Origin: Sipunculus nudus
Taxonomy: Eukaryota; Annelida; Sipuncula; Golfingiida; Sipunculidae
DNA: 64,000 nt
Direction of reading: 5' to 3'
Assembly: GCA_026874595.1 (NCBI GenBank)
Contig: CM049318.1
Coordinates: 47,532,456-47,596,455 of the forward strand
Made by a program: the position numbers and the translations under genes. The stretch's first letter is position 1, and each line of letters opens with the position of its first letter. The notes beneath the pieces were generated by a model that saw nothing but the letters and a program-made list of their open reading frames with translations, was not told where the DNA came from and searched no databases. Positions 49,245 through 61,399 of this stretch are shown piece after piece.

Positions 49245-50850
49245 TCCTTTTGATATAAAGGAAAATATAAAAGTCTTAAGCAAAATATGCCCTTTATGTT
49301 TATTTATCCTTGTTCCCAATTCAATGAGCATTGCTCTGATAATGGGTGGAAAAAATTTGAATTTTAACAAATAAGTTGACAGAATTACGGTTGACACATT
49401 ATGGTTATCAGGCAGAATGTTTATCGTTGTACAAAAATATTGTAAATGCTGAAGGCTTTATTTTTAACGAATTTGTCAAAAAGTTTTCCCATCATCAAGT
49501 TTCTTAACAGATGCAATTATCTTGGGATATTTCGAGTTTGGAATTAAAACCGCCTTTTAATCATTGTATAGCAATGCCGAGAAAATGATCTCGTGATGAT
49601 TAAATGACCTGAATGTCAACCCTTAATAATTTCTTGGTAACTTTATGAAGAAAGGTAAGATATTTTCAAAGTACAAAACACACAACTATGAACAGGTTTT
49701 AAAATAGTCGTACTTCAACTTAAAAAGCTACGGGAAGGGCTAGGGGTGTCTTAAAAGGCTACTTATTGTTTCAAAATCACTATAAATGAGACGGGTCTTT
49801 CTCGAGAAATCACTTGCTATGAACTTTTATGATTGACAAAATGACTACTCTAATATTCTGGCGACCATGCATGGAGGGATTACCAGGCCCACATGACCGT
49901 GACTGTGCGTGAGGCGAGAAGGCTTCAACCTTCCGAGCGCTCGAATCGAATTTATGCGCATATGCGTGTTCTTATTTTAGCGCAAATCTAGCTCACCCTA
50001 AAAGTGCGAAAATTAAAACCCCGCAAACAAAACCACTTCCACAGTATATGGCATTTTTTATTATTTTGAATTTTAAAATAATTTAAAAATCATACTTTTA
50101 TTATTAAAATACAGTTTTGACCAATTATAGTGGATTTAGCACACTATAATTATATTCTGTCCATGATCTTCTCGTTTTAACAGATAAAAACAAGGAAATT
50201 TGAAATATCCACATATTTTAAATTTAAAGAAATTTCAATTTTAATTAAATTAAAAACATAGACTAAAGCTGAATAAATGATTCTGATGTTTTAAGCATAT
50301 CCAAATTATGCCAAACACACCTTTCTGACAAGAAAATGACCAGAAACCTCGAATAGGAACATTTTTTCATATTCTGTTTTAATTTTACACTCAGAGAATA
50401 CGTTTTAAAATGCCTATAATCCGTTGTGTAGATTAGTATGTAAACTAGGCTTTCATTTTCACGAAAAACTGATGCTCTGAAAAAGTTCCCTCAGGATGCC
50501 CCAAGTAGAATCAGTCTGATTATCAAAACATAGGTCCTGGACTAACATTTTGCGGAGGAAAAAAACGTAATTATACCCAATGTCACACCCTAGGTCAAAA
50601 TCAGGATCCGTTTCCCTGACTATTAGTATAGGTCCGTGAATCCATTGTAAGATTTGGCATGATAGGCTGTATATTCTTGTTCTTTCATGTTACATTGAAT
50701 GAGTTCAATGGGTTTCTCTCTCTCTCATTTATAGCTGTTTTCAATAATATGAATATTTTAATTATTATTATAACTTTACTGATTTTGTGAATTTAATCTT
50801 TCGTATACATTCAAACCTCTGCGTTACCTTGTTGCATATCACACATTACA
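49245..50850. other. Intergenic stretch, nothing identified
   Basis: AT-rich with no exon-like or repeat structure recognised. Confidence 0.4.
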
Positions 50851-51515
50851 AGCCTTTGTTCCATGATGCCTGGGTACTTCTTGCATAACTCCTAGCCATG
50901 GTCATTAGGCCCCTTATTTGTATAGGCCAGGTCCTAATCTGTTAAACTCATTAGGGTAAAGGTGTTTATCTCATCAGGGTGACCACTAATGGGGGTCCCG
51001 TGATGTTTAGTCAGCTAGGAGCACACACAGATAGATGATATCACGATAATGTATAATTACACTGTATGTAGACCTTGTATATGTCAGGGTATAATCAACT
51101 AACTCTCCCTTCATTTCATTGGCCAGTATAGGGGATGGAGTTCACCCTATCCGTCTGACCAATGAAGTGATAGGGTGATGTTATTGGTTATATTCCAATG
51201 AGAGACTGAGAACAAAAGCCATGGTATAATTATGTGTAGGGAGATTCCTTTTGGCCACTCTGCACTGAGGACACTTTTTATGTATTGACATTATTATAAT
51301 ATCTTTTGAATGCTACTGAATTATAAATTTGGTTACCTAAGTTGCCGATTTCATCTGTGGTGGATGTGTACCACAAGTACAACGAATTCGAACTTGCTTG
51401 AACGAGAGCGTGAGTGGGAGAAAGACAAAGTTTAATAAACTAACATAAGTTTACACCATGTGTATTGTCTGAACTGCCCCCACACATTTAACAGACAGAC
51501 TGTTACATCGAATTG
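50850..51515 (+). mobile_element. Possible LTR-like remnant
   Basis: CCAAT-type motifs near 51165 and 51205, a TATAATT-type motif near 51225 and AATAAA near 51433 occur in promoter-to-poly(A) order. The stretch ends ACAGACAGACTGTTACA shortly before the solo LTR. No second copy or target duplication was found here. Confidence 0.2.
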
Positions 51516-51522
51516 TGTGTAT

Positions 51523-52240
51523 TGTTACGGAACCTAATATAAACAGATCACGTATATGCGTGATGAACACAAATTCTGTAACGGAGATTTTACAAAATCA
51601 GATTCTGTAACACTAGACAGCGTGAAATGTCTAGGGGAATTAATAAAGAAGTCAGTGTTTTTTTGTTAACAAATAACTGTAATTTATTCTCAAAACAACC
51701 CTAACAATACAATACACTAAATCAATACAATTATACAGTAAAACAGCGGTATAGCAACAAGTCAATACAATCACATAGAAAAATAACGTGCACAGTACCT
51801 GGATACAAACACCGTAACCACGATAAGTCCTTTAAATGTAAACTCTCGGAGGATGACAGTCCAGTGGAAAGTTCTTGCAACAACCCAGAAAGTAAACTGA
51901 AGTCCAAATGTATAAAATCCAGGAGAAAGTCTTTGAAAATCTATAATTGCCGCATTAGTCGGAAAAGGTCCTAGAATCTGACACACTTCTCGAACAGTCT
52001 ATAAGATCTTGAACAACACAGTCTACACGCGTTTCAGGATTTCTCCAGAAAAACAGCGCTGAGTATCTCCACATACCAGGCTCATCACGTGACCCACGAC
52101 CAAGCGTGAAAACCAAGACTTAACATGACAACGAGAGTTCAACCAGTACGGATTGAACATAGACTGTAATACGCGGCCAGACACGAGTGCCACAGCAGGA
52201 GTTACGCCCGTGTCACAAAATAAATAGAGCACCTGTAACA
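51523..52240 (-). mobile_element. Solo LTR, copy 2, with GTAT target duplication
   Basis: On the minus strand it reads TGTTACAGGTGCTC to GGTTCCGTAACA, with perfect TGTTAC/GTAACA ends and GTAT on both sides (51519-51522 and 52241-52244). It aligns end to end with the 14163-14946 copy, including GCGGCAATTATAGATTTTCA and an AATAAA (plus-strand TTTATT at 51683-51688). About 100 bp holding the TATA box are absent near 51988. No internal region is attached. Confidence 0.88.
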
Positions 52241-52244
52241 GTAT

Positions 52245-54480
52245 GCAGAAATCCACTTTTAACCAGTTTTAGTTAACAATTAATGAGTCTGTGAACACCT
52301 TAATACTAAAGGAGATGTGTTCTTTTATATTTATATTGTTAAACACCTTACTCTTTTGGGCACTACCTGCGTCTTTTATTCACAAGGACCACTTTTTTTT
52401 GTTATCGCTTATTATTGATAATTTAAGGTTTCCGAGCCTACAGTAAAAACTAATTGTAAACTGTTAAGTAAGGAGGACATTTACTCCATCATTCAAAATC
52501 TAATAAATATACACAAAGGTGAAATTATTTTGTATGATTTTATGCTTGCACCTTGAAGGATCGACCGTTTCAATTTGGTATATTTGTTTTAATAATCATG
52601 ACCTCTGCATATAACACATTTTGCTCAGTTTGTCATGCCTTTATGTACAATTTTTAATATAGTTTACTGGAATGATATTCTTAAGTAAACACTCTCCAAT
52701 ATCAGCACAGCATTTCTACTCATTTTGGAGGGTAACCTAACCATTATCTTATGGGCTCAAGCTTTATACCATGTGCTTTATGTACAGATGTAGTAATTTT
52801 ATCATATTTTTCAAGAAATCAACATTCGCCTGTCCCCGTATTGGACACATAACAATGCTAAAACTATACTTAAATTCCCTATACTATTGCCTCTTATGCC
52901 TTTAGTTAGTGTCACCTAACTCTCTTACTCTGGGCTAATAAATCATTACACTCAAATGTTTTTCCTTCAGGGCGTTCAACAACATTTTAATAACAAAATT
53001 AGTCACCAGCTTGTAGCACATACCTGTACCATTAAAGACATCTCCCATGAATAATATTTTTACCATCATCCTAGCTAATTTGCACCGTTAATCTAAGATT
53101 AACTTCTCAAATAATAATGTTGTCATGCCATCACCGGTAAAACCATAATACAAGTCACACAGGGCAATTTCTCATATGTCATCTTCAGCAATTCTATATT
53201 TCCAGCCTCTCAGGGCCACCACATTGTCTCACTATATCGTCCTCTATGACTCTATCTCATAAAATTAAGTTCACGTACCTTAGTATTGATGCTTGCTCGT
53301 CCTTGGATTCGCACCTTCTTGAATGATTTATCTTTCATCATTATCATTTCTTACTTTTTGTTACATATATATTTTGTTTATATATGGCAGTCAATTTAGA
53401 AGAACAAATATAACAACATAAATTTATGTGCCGAAAGATATGTTCGGATGACTACTTGTAAATAAGGTGTTTGCAAGCAGGCACCGCTCGCGAATGTAGG
53501 ATTTCTCATAAAATAAAACAACAGCAAATATATTTTTATATCACCAAATGGCCAAAAGGTCTGTCCCAATTTGGAATGGTTATCATTTATATGCCAAAAC
53601 AATTATACTGCCAGTCAATGGCGTATACGCGTTTTACTAAACATATGGAGAGTTGCGGGCTACTCAACTTCACCGGTACTTAACTTAATCCATTTCCTTA
53701 TACGCGCTAGGGCCCAATGCAGGCCAAAAAATTGAACCCGCTCACACCCCGCATCATGCCCTGTCAGCCCGCCCCGCAATCAAAGAAAAAAAAATCAGCC
53801 CGCTCCGCCGTTACTTAATTATTTCAGCCCGCACCCGCCCCGCCCCGCATGTTTCAAGTTTCGTATTACATGAAATATTTTAACGCTTCTTTTTGTGATG
53901 ATCCCACCTATGCTCCTTCCATTCTTTATAATAGACATTCTGAAATGTTCTAATGAAAATTAATCATCGTTTTCAACCACTTTTAATTCGTTCCTGTGAA
54001 CAAGGCCGGTCCTGGGAACAAAGGAATTATCTCATGTTAGAGGAGTCTTACACTCTATATAGTTTCTATTAATTTGTAGTAGTCCAGTTAAGACCAAATA
54101 ATTAGCAAACCCTAAAACGCCAGTAATTTTTTTAATCTATCTAATTATATAACTGAACTGGTCCACTCTATCCTGAATTAGCCGAGGATTGATCTGTATT
54201 TCTACTTACGTACACGAGATGTGCATGGCTGTGTCAGAATTCAGCGAAGCGAACCCCGCCGGGCCTCAATGGCATGTATTATTTGTAACCCCGCGTGTAT
54301 AAAACCTGAAATCCAGAGGGCTTAATAATAACATATTCTTATGATGACATTGTATGGATACTTTCATCTTCATCCAATGGACAGTAGGCCTACCGCCAAC
54401 AAGCTTAAGCCTTAGAACTATTCTTTAAAATAAAGACCTCACTGAAACACGATGTAATTTCACTCGTTTTCTTTTAACTT
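52245..54480. other. Intergenic stretch, no supported gene
   Basis: Mostly AT-rich. At 53730-53860 a C-rich segment repeats CAGCCCGC(A)CC-type motifs four or five times. No coding signal was recognised. Confidence 0.4.
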
Positions 54481-55260
54481 TTGTGTAATTATTCCATAAC
54501 GTCGGAGATTTGACCAGGTAAAATGCATAGGAGAGACTAACCAAATAAGTCAAGATATCTGCTCTGAAACATGGTATTATAGCAACCTCGCATTCGAAAA
54601 TGCTATGTGGTGTATCCTCAGGGACTGAGAAAAGTCAGGAAACGCCGGTCCTTTGCTCGTCTGATAATGCTGGAAGATGGATATACTCTGGCGAAGATAT
54701 GCGACCTGACCTGCTGAACACAAAAATTGTATCTCATTTTAGCTTAGGGGCAAACCTGACGGGATATTTTCAATTGCACATGGTGTTTATTCAGTAGTTT
54801 TCTCATAACTCTTGGGGAATTGTTCGAAAACGCTGGAGTTTTGACCACCTGAATATGGCAGGAGAGGCATTTACTGAGGCCAGGGGTAGCAGTTCGATCT
54901 ACTGAACACCGTCTGTCTTTTTAGATTCCAGTTAAGTCTTAAACTGAAATAGGGTATAATGAAATATGGTTTAATGGTACAGAGGCATTCACGTGCGCCG
55001 GTTGTCCACGTGGACTGAGAAGTCAGGAAACGCCGGTCCTTTGCACATCTGAAATGCTCGCAGATAGATCTGTATATGACAGTTGTTCATGTATCAGATT
55101 TTAGTTCAGGGGAAAACCAGACGCGGTATTTTCAATGAAACATGGCGTATTTTCAACAGCTTTCTCATAACTTTAGGGCAATTCTATGAAAACGCCGAAG
55201 TTTTGACCATCTGAAATGGCTGGAAACGCATATACTGCAAGGAGATGAAGTTTGACCTAC
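54480..55260. repeat. Diverged tandem duplication, period about 388 bp
   Basis: GTCAGGAAACGCCGGTCCTT at 54634 recurs at 55022, with further shared blocks (TTTTCTCATAACT, GAAAACGC, GTTTTGACCA) in the same order. A third, partial unit may precede it near 54480. Confidence 0.8.
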
Positions 55261-55479
55261 TCTTTGGCCACGCGATTCAGTGTGTTTAACTGAACACGCA
55301 AGTCTTATTAGATTTGATTTATATCTAATATTTAACAAGATATTCGAGATGAAACTGTATAATGGCACTCGTGCATTATTCCTCTCGCATCAAAACATTG
55401 TATACTGGCAAAGTGGATTATTCCTCTCACATCAAAATTGTAATCAAACACTCAACACTGCATATGTATAAATTTATTT

Positions 55480-57583
55480 GTATAGAAAATAATGAAAATA
55501 GTGCCAATTCACAATAAGGAATACAAATAGCAAATGTATATGATCAGCAAGTAGAAATCTGTAAGAATCACATTAGTATCTAAATAATTCTCTAAAAGCC
55601 ATACATATTGGACAGCAAATGTAATGAATTTTTTTTGGGAAAACATCACAGTAACATTTTAATCACAGCATCATTTGCATGACACTGTACTTTGAACATG
55701 CTAATACAGTAACATATTGTTGATGTACCACAACTTGGTTTACCAAAGTGTTTCATGCAATCCTCTTTTAGTGTACATAAATACCTGATGTGACGTATTT
55801 TCCAGCTGTAGTGGTGTATCTCCAGTTGTTGAGTACAAGTCTGGAGTATGGGGATTGGGGAGGTTTAAATAAATCTCTGACATACAAGAATTCCAAAAAT
55901 CAAATTTTTTAAAATTTTTGTGGTGTGCCTCCAGGTAGGCCATATAAGGAAACAATCTTGCACACAATTTAAAAGTTGTGTCCAAACAATGATGCCACAT
56001 TACTATAAGATGGTGCCACATAGCACAAGGGACCCAAGTGACCTTTTTGTTAACATTGCACGTTTGTTTTGATTGCATGCTGACTCAATACTTAATGCTC
56101 CTTCATTTATACTTTTCATACCTGCATAGTTTATGGCAGCTTCAAAACCGCACCTACATTCAATTTAATATAATTTTCTGGCTGTATATCATATGGTAAA
56201 AAATATAAATATCAAACTTCCATGTGACACTATTTTGTTACATTTATCATTCCGATTTGTTAAGAACCTTACATAATTGATATAGTTCAGCATGACTGAA
56301 AAACAACTCAGCTAATCAAAGACATATAGTGATGAAAGATAAAGCACTTGTTCACTGTTTCATTGTCACTTCAAAACAGTTTTTAAGGATGTGCTACCAG
56401 TAATTATATTCACCATGTTTCATCAAAAATGAGTATTCAAGTGGCTATATCTACCCATGTAGATTTAAGGTACTAAATAACAAATAAAGTGCTGCAAGTC
56501 CTATTTATGTTATCCTAAGGACCTAAAATAATGACATACATTAAAACTGTAGCCCTGGTGATCAACTTTCTGATGAATGACACTTAACAGCATATACATT
56601 ATATTAAACATAATGATGGGCAAGTCTTCATCAATCAATAAACAATGATGAGGTAACAATTTACAGAATACACTTACACAGAAGAATGTCACAACAAATG
56701 ATGTGTCACTCTCAAGTTTACACTCTTCATGTAAAACTTCTGTGAATGTAAATATTTAAAAAGAAATCAAGTTCTTTAAGTACAAATAAGATAAATTATA
56801 AATAAACTGTGAATACACTCAGTGATATCTTCTTGCATTGACCTGATCATGAACAGTGACTTGAACTTTTATTAGTGTCTGTCCACATAAAAAAACACAT
56901 GATCCTATGGTCATAACTAATTTAAAGACAGTTAAAATGGACAAGAATGAACAAAATACACATGAAAAATAAGCACAATGGTTCAGTCATCTCCACCAGA
57001 GGTCATTATGAGGTAACCTAACAGTTATCACCACAACTAACTGTTTCTATAAACCTTATCACTTTGTATCCATCATCTAACCATGTAAAGAACAGAATAA
57101 TCTCAGACTGTTTCATAAATTGAAAAAAAATATGCATGCATGAGATATGTGCAAACTTGAAAAGGAAAACTTGTGTTCACAGAGAACTGATATGTTAAAC
57201 TTTCAATGATACTGCTATGTCTACAGAAAATCTGCTTAATGTCATCTATGATATAAGGAATCCACACAACTGACAGGTTGTTCAAGTAGTGACAAGAGCA
57301 GCTAGATATGACAGTGATCTTGGCTTGAGCGCAAACACTGGCAGCGTATTAAACCTTTTCTTACCTGGCCTTGAATGTCAAGACTGTGACAGAGGTCTGC
57401 AGACATAATAATCACTCTGCTTTTCTGAAATGTGTAACAGAAACTGGCAGTTTTTATGACAGGTGGCATCTACAGAAGACTCCTGGTGGAGACTTCTAGA
57501 ACCTCATAATTGCACATCTGCTGAGTTACCCTTACTTTGAGATTAGGAGTGAGACTGATAGCATATTTAACTGAACATCTGTT
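55480..57583 (-). other. AT-rich stretch, possibly 3' UTR of a minus-strand gene
   Basis: No supported exons. It directly follows the proposed terminal exon on the minus strand and holds AATAAA on that strand (TTTATT at 55474-55479 and others). The extent of any UTR is unknown. Confidence 0.25.
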
Positions 57584-57695
57584 TCAAGATTCTTTCTTTT
57601 CTTTCAATGCATCCTTGTTCCCAGTTTCCTCTGTCACTTCTTTTGATGTCCCAGCCTCATTCTTCAGTCTGTACAGGCTGTCGTCAATCACAAAA
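57584..57695 (-). CDS. Probable terminal coding exon of an unrecognised gene
   Basis: On the minus strand a strong acceptor, GTTTTGTTGTTCTTCAG, is followed by one base of a split codon and 36 codons: FVIDDSLYRLKNEAGTSKEV, then a Glu/Lys-rich tail ending KEKKES and TGA. The exon-like composition, the polypyrimidine tract and the hydrophilic C-terminal tail support a real last exon. I do not recognise the protein. The phase agrees with the candidate donor exon at 60883-60962. Confidence 0.45.
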
Positions 57696-57699
57696 CTGA

Positions 57700-58950
57700 A
57701 GAACAACAAAACAACACACTTTATTACCACCACGGTGTTTCCTTTTATATGACTTAATTCTAAGTATATCAAGATGTTTTAGGTATCTCAGAATATACCT
57801 TTTAATCCCGACTGACTAAGACAAGGAACATGACATACAAAATTAAGACTTGATCTGATGGTAGTAAACCAATTTTTTTTTTGTCTGCATGGAAAAGACA
57901 GGGCTTATAGGAAAGTGGGGGTAAGCATCTGTAACACTCAAACTATCTTTAGGATGCTTGCTTCTAGGTCTTGAGCATCTTATTTGACACACAAATTTCT
58001 TGCTGTCAGTCCAAGAGGAACCTGGCTCTTGAAGCAGTTACTGACCATCACAAACAAATTTACGTCTCAAGAATAGTGTGAGAATGTGTACACACTGTCA
58101 CACACATTCAGTCACAGAACTGAACAAACACAATAACGGTCCACTTTGTGCAGGCTTAATCAAAGAACCTAATCAGCTGACAATACAGAAAGTGACTTAT
58201 GTGAAATATGTGTACATCGCCTTGTAATAAAATCTGAAACATGACAAAGATACATGTAGAAAAAAATCACAAAATAAACTAAGAATGCTCCTTCACCTAA
58301 TCAAGTGAGGATAACATGAAATATACCTACCTTGTTAATTAGAAATGAATTTTAGCAACTCTATCTAAAATACTGAATTGCATATAGATGTTTGTATGGA
58401 AAGTATGAAAATTTGTAAATAAATCCCACCATCCATTATCCTGTGACCTTAACCTGTTCAGGTAAATAGACCTTTCAGATCATTTAAGGAGAGATGCATT
58501 TGAGAGATAGATTTTTAAATCTTGCATTGCACATGAATTGGTTAGGATTTCAAAATTCATAAAAAATGCAAACAATTTGAGAATTCATATAAATATCCAA
58601 AAAGGAACCGAGTATGAACAAAACCTAATCAGCTCCTGAGACCCTTAAGATGCACCTGCTACTAGAATAAGTAGTAAATCTGAGTAAAACTTTTCTAGAT
58701 ATTGTGTCGCATATGATATGTTAAAGTTTTGCATAATAAAATTCACAAAAATAAAACAAGGCCTACAGGCCTAATGCGAACCTGTGCATTGGGAAATACA
58801 CCAGGTATAATCATTAATGCTTCAATGCTGGACCATTACTTCTCATGTATATGAACAATGCAGGTACTAAACATTTTGAATAAGAAACAATTACACAAAC
58901 ATCACTGCTGAAATTCTGGAATGGTAGCACACAACACAACTATGGACCCA
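57700..58950. other. AT-rich stretch, nothing identified
   Basis: If the two minus-strand exons are real this is part of their intron. No repeat or exon was recognised. Confidence 0.35.
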
Positions 58951-58959
58951 TGGGTCTCG

Positions 58960-59990
58960 ACACTCAGCTTAATTTGTCTATAAGGATATTTTTAAAGAAA
59001 TTTTTCAGAATGACAGTCCTGTGACCTTAACCAATGACCTTGCGACCAAAAAATCTTAGAACTTCATATCCTTGAACTTGCAGCATTAGGATTATTGTAA
59101 CAATCTTTTAAAAAGTGACCTTGACCTCTGACCAGATAATCTCAAATTCTACAGGTTTCCTCACTTTGGGCAAGTAAGCCATGTGTGAATGCTGGAAAGT
59201 TCAGGATGAAAAGTTTGATTCACAGTGCATCCACAATCTTTTTAAAGATGTTGCTTCTATGACCTTCAACTTAGATCGCTGGACCCTGAAAATCAAAATG
59301 AATTTCCTTATGTGGTTGGTCATTATTTAATCTAGTTTGAAGCCAGTCTGTCTATCCAAAGCAGAATTATCATCCATAAACTAATTTGTGAATGGATGGG
59401 CCCTGTGACCTTGACCTATGACCCAAAAATCAAACAGAATCTTCCCCTAGTGGCAGGTTAGCAGTATCTTGAGGATGGAAGGTTTGCCATGAAAAGTTTG
59501 GCTTCAAATGCATACACATTCCTTTTAAAGAAATGGGTCCTGTGACCTTGACCTTTGACAGTTGGACCCCAAAATCGACATGATTACTTTAGTGGTGGGC
59601 CATTTATAAGTTAAGTTTGAAACCAATATGTCAAACTTAACTGGAGTTATCATCTTGAAACTAATTTGTGAACAGATGGCCCTGTGACCTTGACCTTTGA
59701 CCTTGTGACCCAAAATTAATTTATGCTCTCCCCATACTGGCAAGTCAGCTAAATGCGCAAGATGGAAAGTTTGGGATGAAAAGCTTGGCTTAAAATGCAG
59801 CCATAATCTTTTTAATTAAGTGAGTCCTGTGACCGTGACCATTGACCTCATGACCCCAAAACCATATAGGTTCTTGCTTTAGTGGTGGGCCATTTGTGTG
59901 GATGGAAGGATTGACAGACAGACAGACATACAAACAGACAGACAGACAGGGTGATAAGTATAGGGCATCCACTTTTTATCAATAAATACA
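58960..59990. repeat. Dispersed repeat with about 200-bp units
   Basis: CCTGTGACCTTGACC recurs with GGCAAGTCAGC-, GGAAAGTTTGGGATGAAAAG- and CATAATCTTTTTAA-type blocks near 59020, 59240, 59400, 59530, 59685 and 59825. It ends in a GACAGACAGACATACAAACA run. Non-coding. Confidence 0.8.
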
Positions 59991-60084
59991 CCAGGTTTTG
60001 GGACACTACATGTAATCACAGCTGAGAAACTGACATGATTGTTGTCATTTTATGGTAAATAAATAGAAAAATATTCGTTAAAAT

Positions 60085-60465
60085 AGGAAAAAATACAGGT
60101 GGCGCCACCACATTTCAGGAACTGACAAAACTAGTCATAGTCAATATTCAAGGCAAGATTCATGACAAACCATGCATTAATTATCAAGATAGTGGAGGTT
60201 TTGTATCAAATTTTTTACTATTCTGGGGGGTACTTTCAAGCCCCAAAGCTCGAAGGATATAGGTCCCAGTGACCTAATTTCAGGTTTCCAAGGAGACTTT
60301 TTATTGACCTCCCTGGATCTCCACTTAGAAGTTTCTAGGACCAGCCGTTATGATTTGTGCCCTGCTAACGGCATGCCCGATGCCTGGACGTCCGGACGGA
60401 CAACATACAGGTGCCATTCCTATACCTCAGTTGATTTACAGTCAGCTGAGCTAAAGATGATTGTA
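60085..60465 (+). repeat. Repeat family A, partial copy
   Basis: Starts near AAAAATACAGGTGGCGCCAC (palindrome at 60098-60109), contains TTTTTTACTATTCTGGGGGG and GAAGGATATAGGTCCCAGTG, and ends GTCAGCTGAGCTAAA, as in the 16725-18245 copy. The left end is missing. Confidence 0.8.
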
Positions 60466-60662
60466 GCTGGCACCACCAGTCTTGTATACAAAAAGCCATC
60501 AGAGATATATACATATCCCAAGTTCAGACTGATATATCAAACCCCTCCTGAGAAATAAGCAGGGACACACACTGTGCAAAAATTTTTGTAGGTGGCACCA
60601 ATAGTCTTGTATACGACAAAGCTATTTGATAGGTATAAATATGCCCAATTTCAGGATGATAT

Positions 60663-60665
<3 letters not shown>

Positions 60666-60725
<60 letters not shown>
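60666..60725. repeat. (TA)n microsatellite
   Basis: Pure TA tract of about 60 bp, between two copies of a TTTCAGGATGATATATCA-like phrase. Confidence 0.95.
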
Positions 60726-60727
<2 letters not shown>

Positions 60728-60882
60728 CAGGATATATATCAAATTCCTCTATAGAAATAAGCAGGCACAAGAGTCACACACTGTGAAAAGTCATTGTAGG
60801 TGGTGACACCTGTCTTGTGAATAAGAAAGCCATCAAAGACACATAGACAGGTCATAATATCAGGCCAATACATCAAACTTAC

Positions 60883-60962
60883 CTTGAGTCTGATGCATGG
60901 GGCTGACCAGGCTTAGGTGAGAAAGGCAGTTGCCCCAAGTGAACTGTGACAAATTTGCTTGC
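60883..60962 (-). CDS. Candidate penultimate exon of the same unrecognised gene
   Basis: A near-perfect donor, CTCAAG followed by GTAAGTTT, ends a minus-strand frame reading FVTVHLGQLPFSPKPGQPHA then SDS. It leaves two bases, which join the one base at the start of the 57584-57695 exon to make Ser. The frame is open upstream only to an in-frame TGA at 60963-60965, so the acceptor must lie between there and the first conserved residues, and none is strong. Neighbouring repeats make a chance match possible. Confidence 0.3.
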
Positions 60963-61399
60963 TCAGGCTACTGCACTGAGTGAACTCATGACCTGCACCT
61001 GGCTAGACTGGGGGAACTTTTGACCTGTACCTGGCTGCACTGAGTGAACTTTTGACCTGTTGCCTAATCTGATACAGTTGGCAGTCTGCCAAAGCTATAA
61101 ATAGATTGGCTCCAAATGCAGCCCTGAGGGGCATGACACACATGAGGTGATCACATGGTGCCCATGAGGTGTTCACATGTCACCCATGAGGGGATCACAT
61201 GCCTTGTGCTTGGCTGCACTGATTAAACTCTTGACCTATATCTGGCTGCACTATATGAACTCTTGATCTATTGCCAAATTTGAAACAGTTGGCAGTTTCT
61301 TAACCTATTTAAATATACAGACACAATCTTGGCCTGTTGGCAATCTGTTTACACATACTGAAAGACTTTGGCTAAAATGCTTTTTTTCAAGCTGAAATA

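Noticed and set aside
45931-49397. Long minus-strand frames rich in His, Thr, Ser and Tyr (up to 228 codons)
   Set aside because: They are translations of the 17-bp array. Several overlapping frames give the same pattern and all break where the repeat does.
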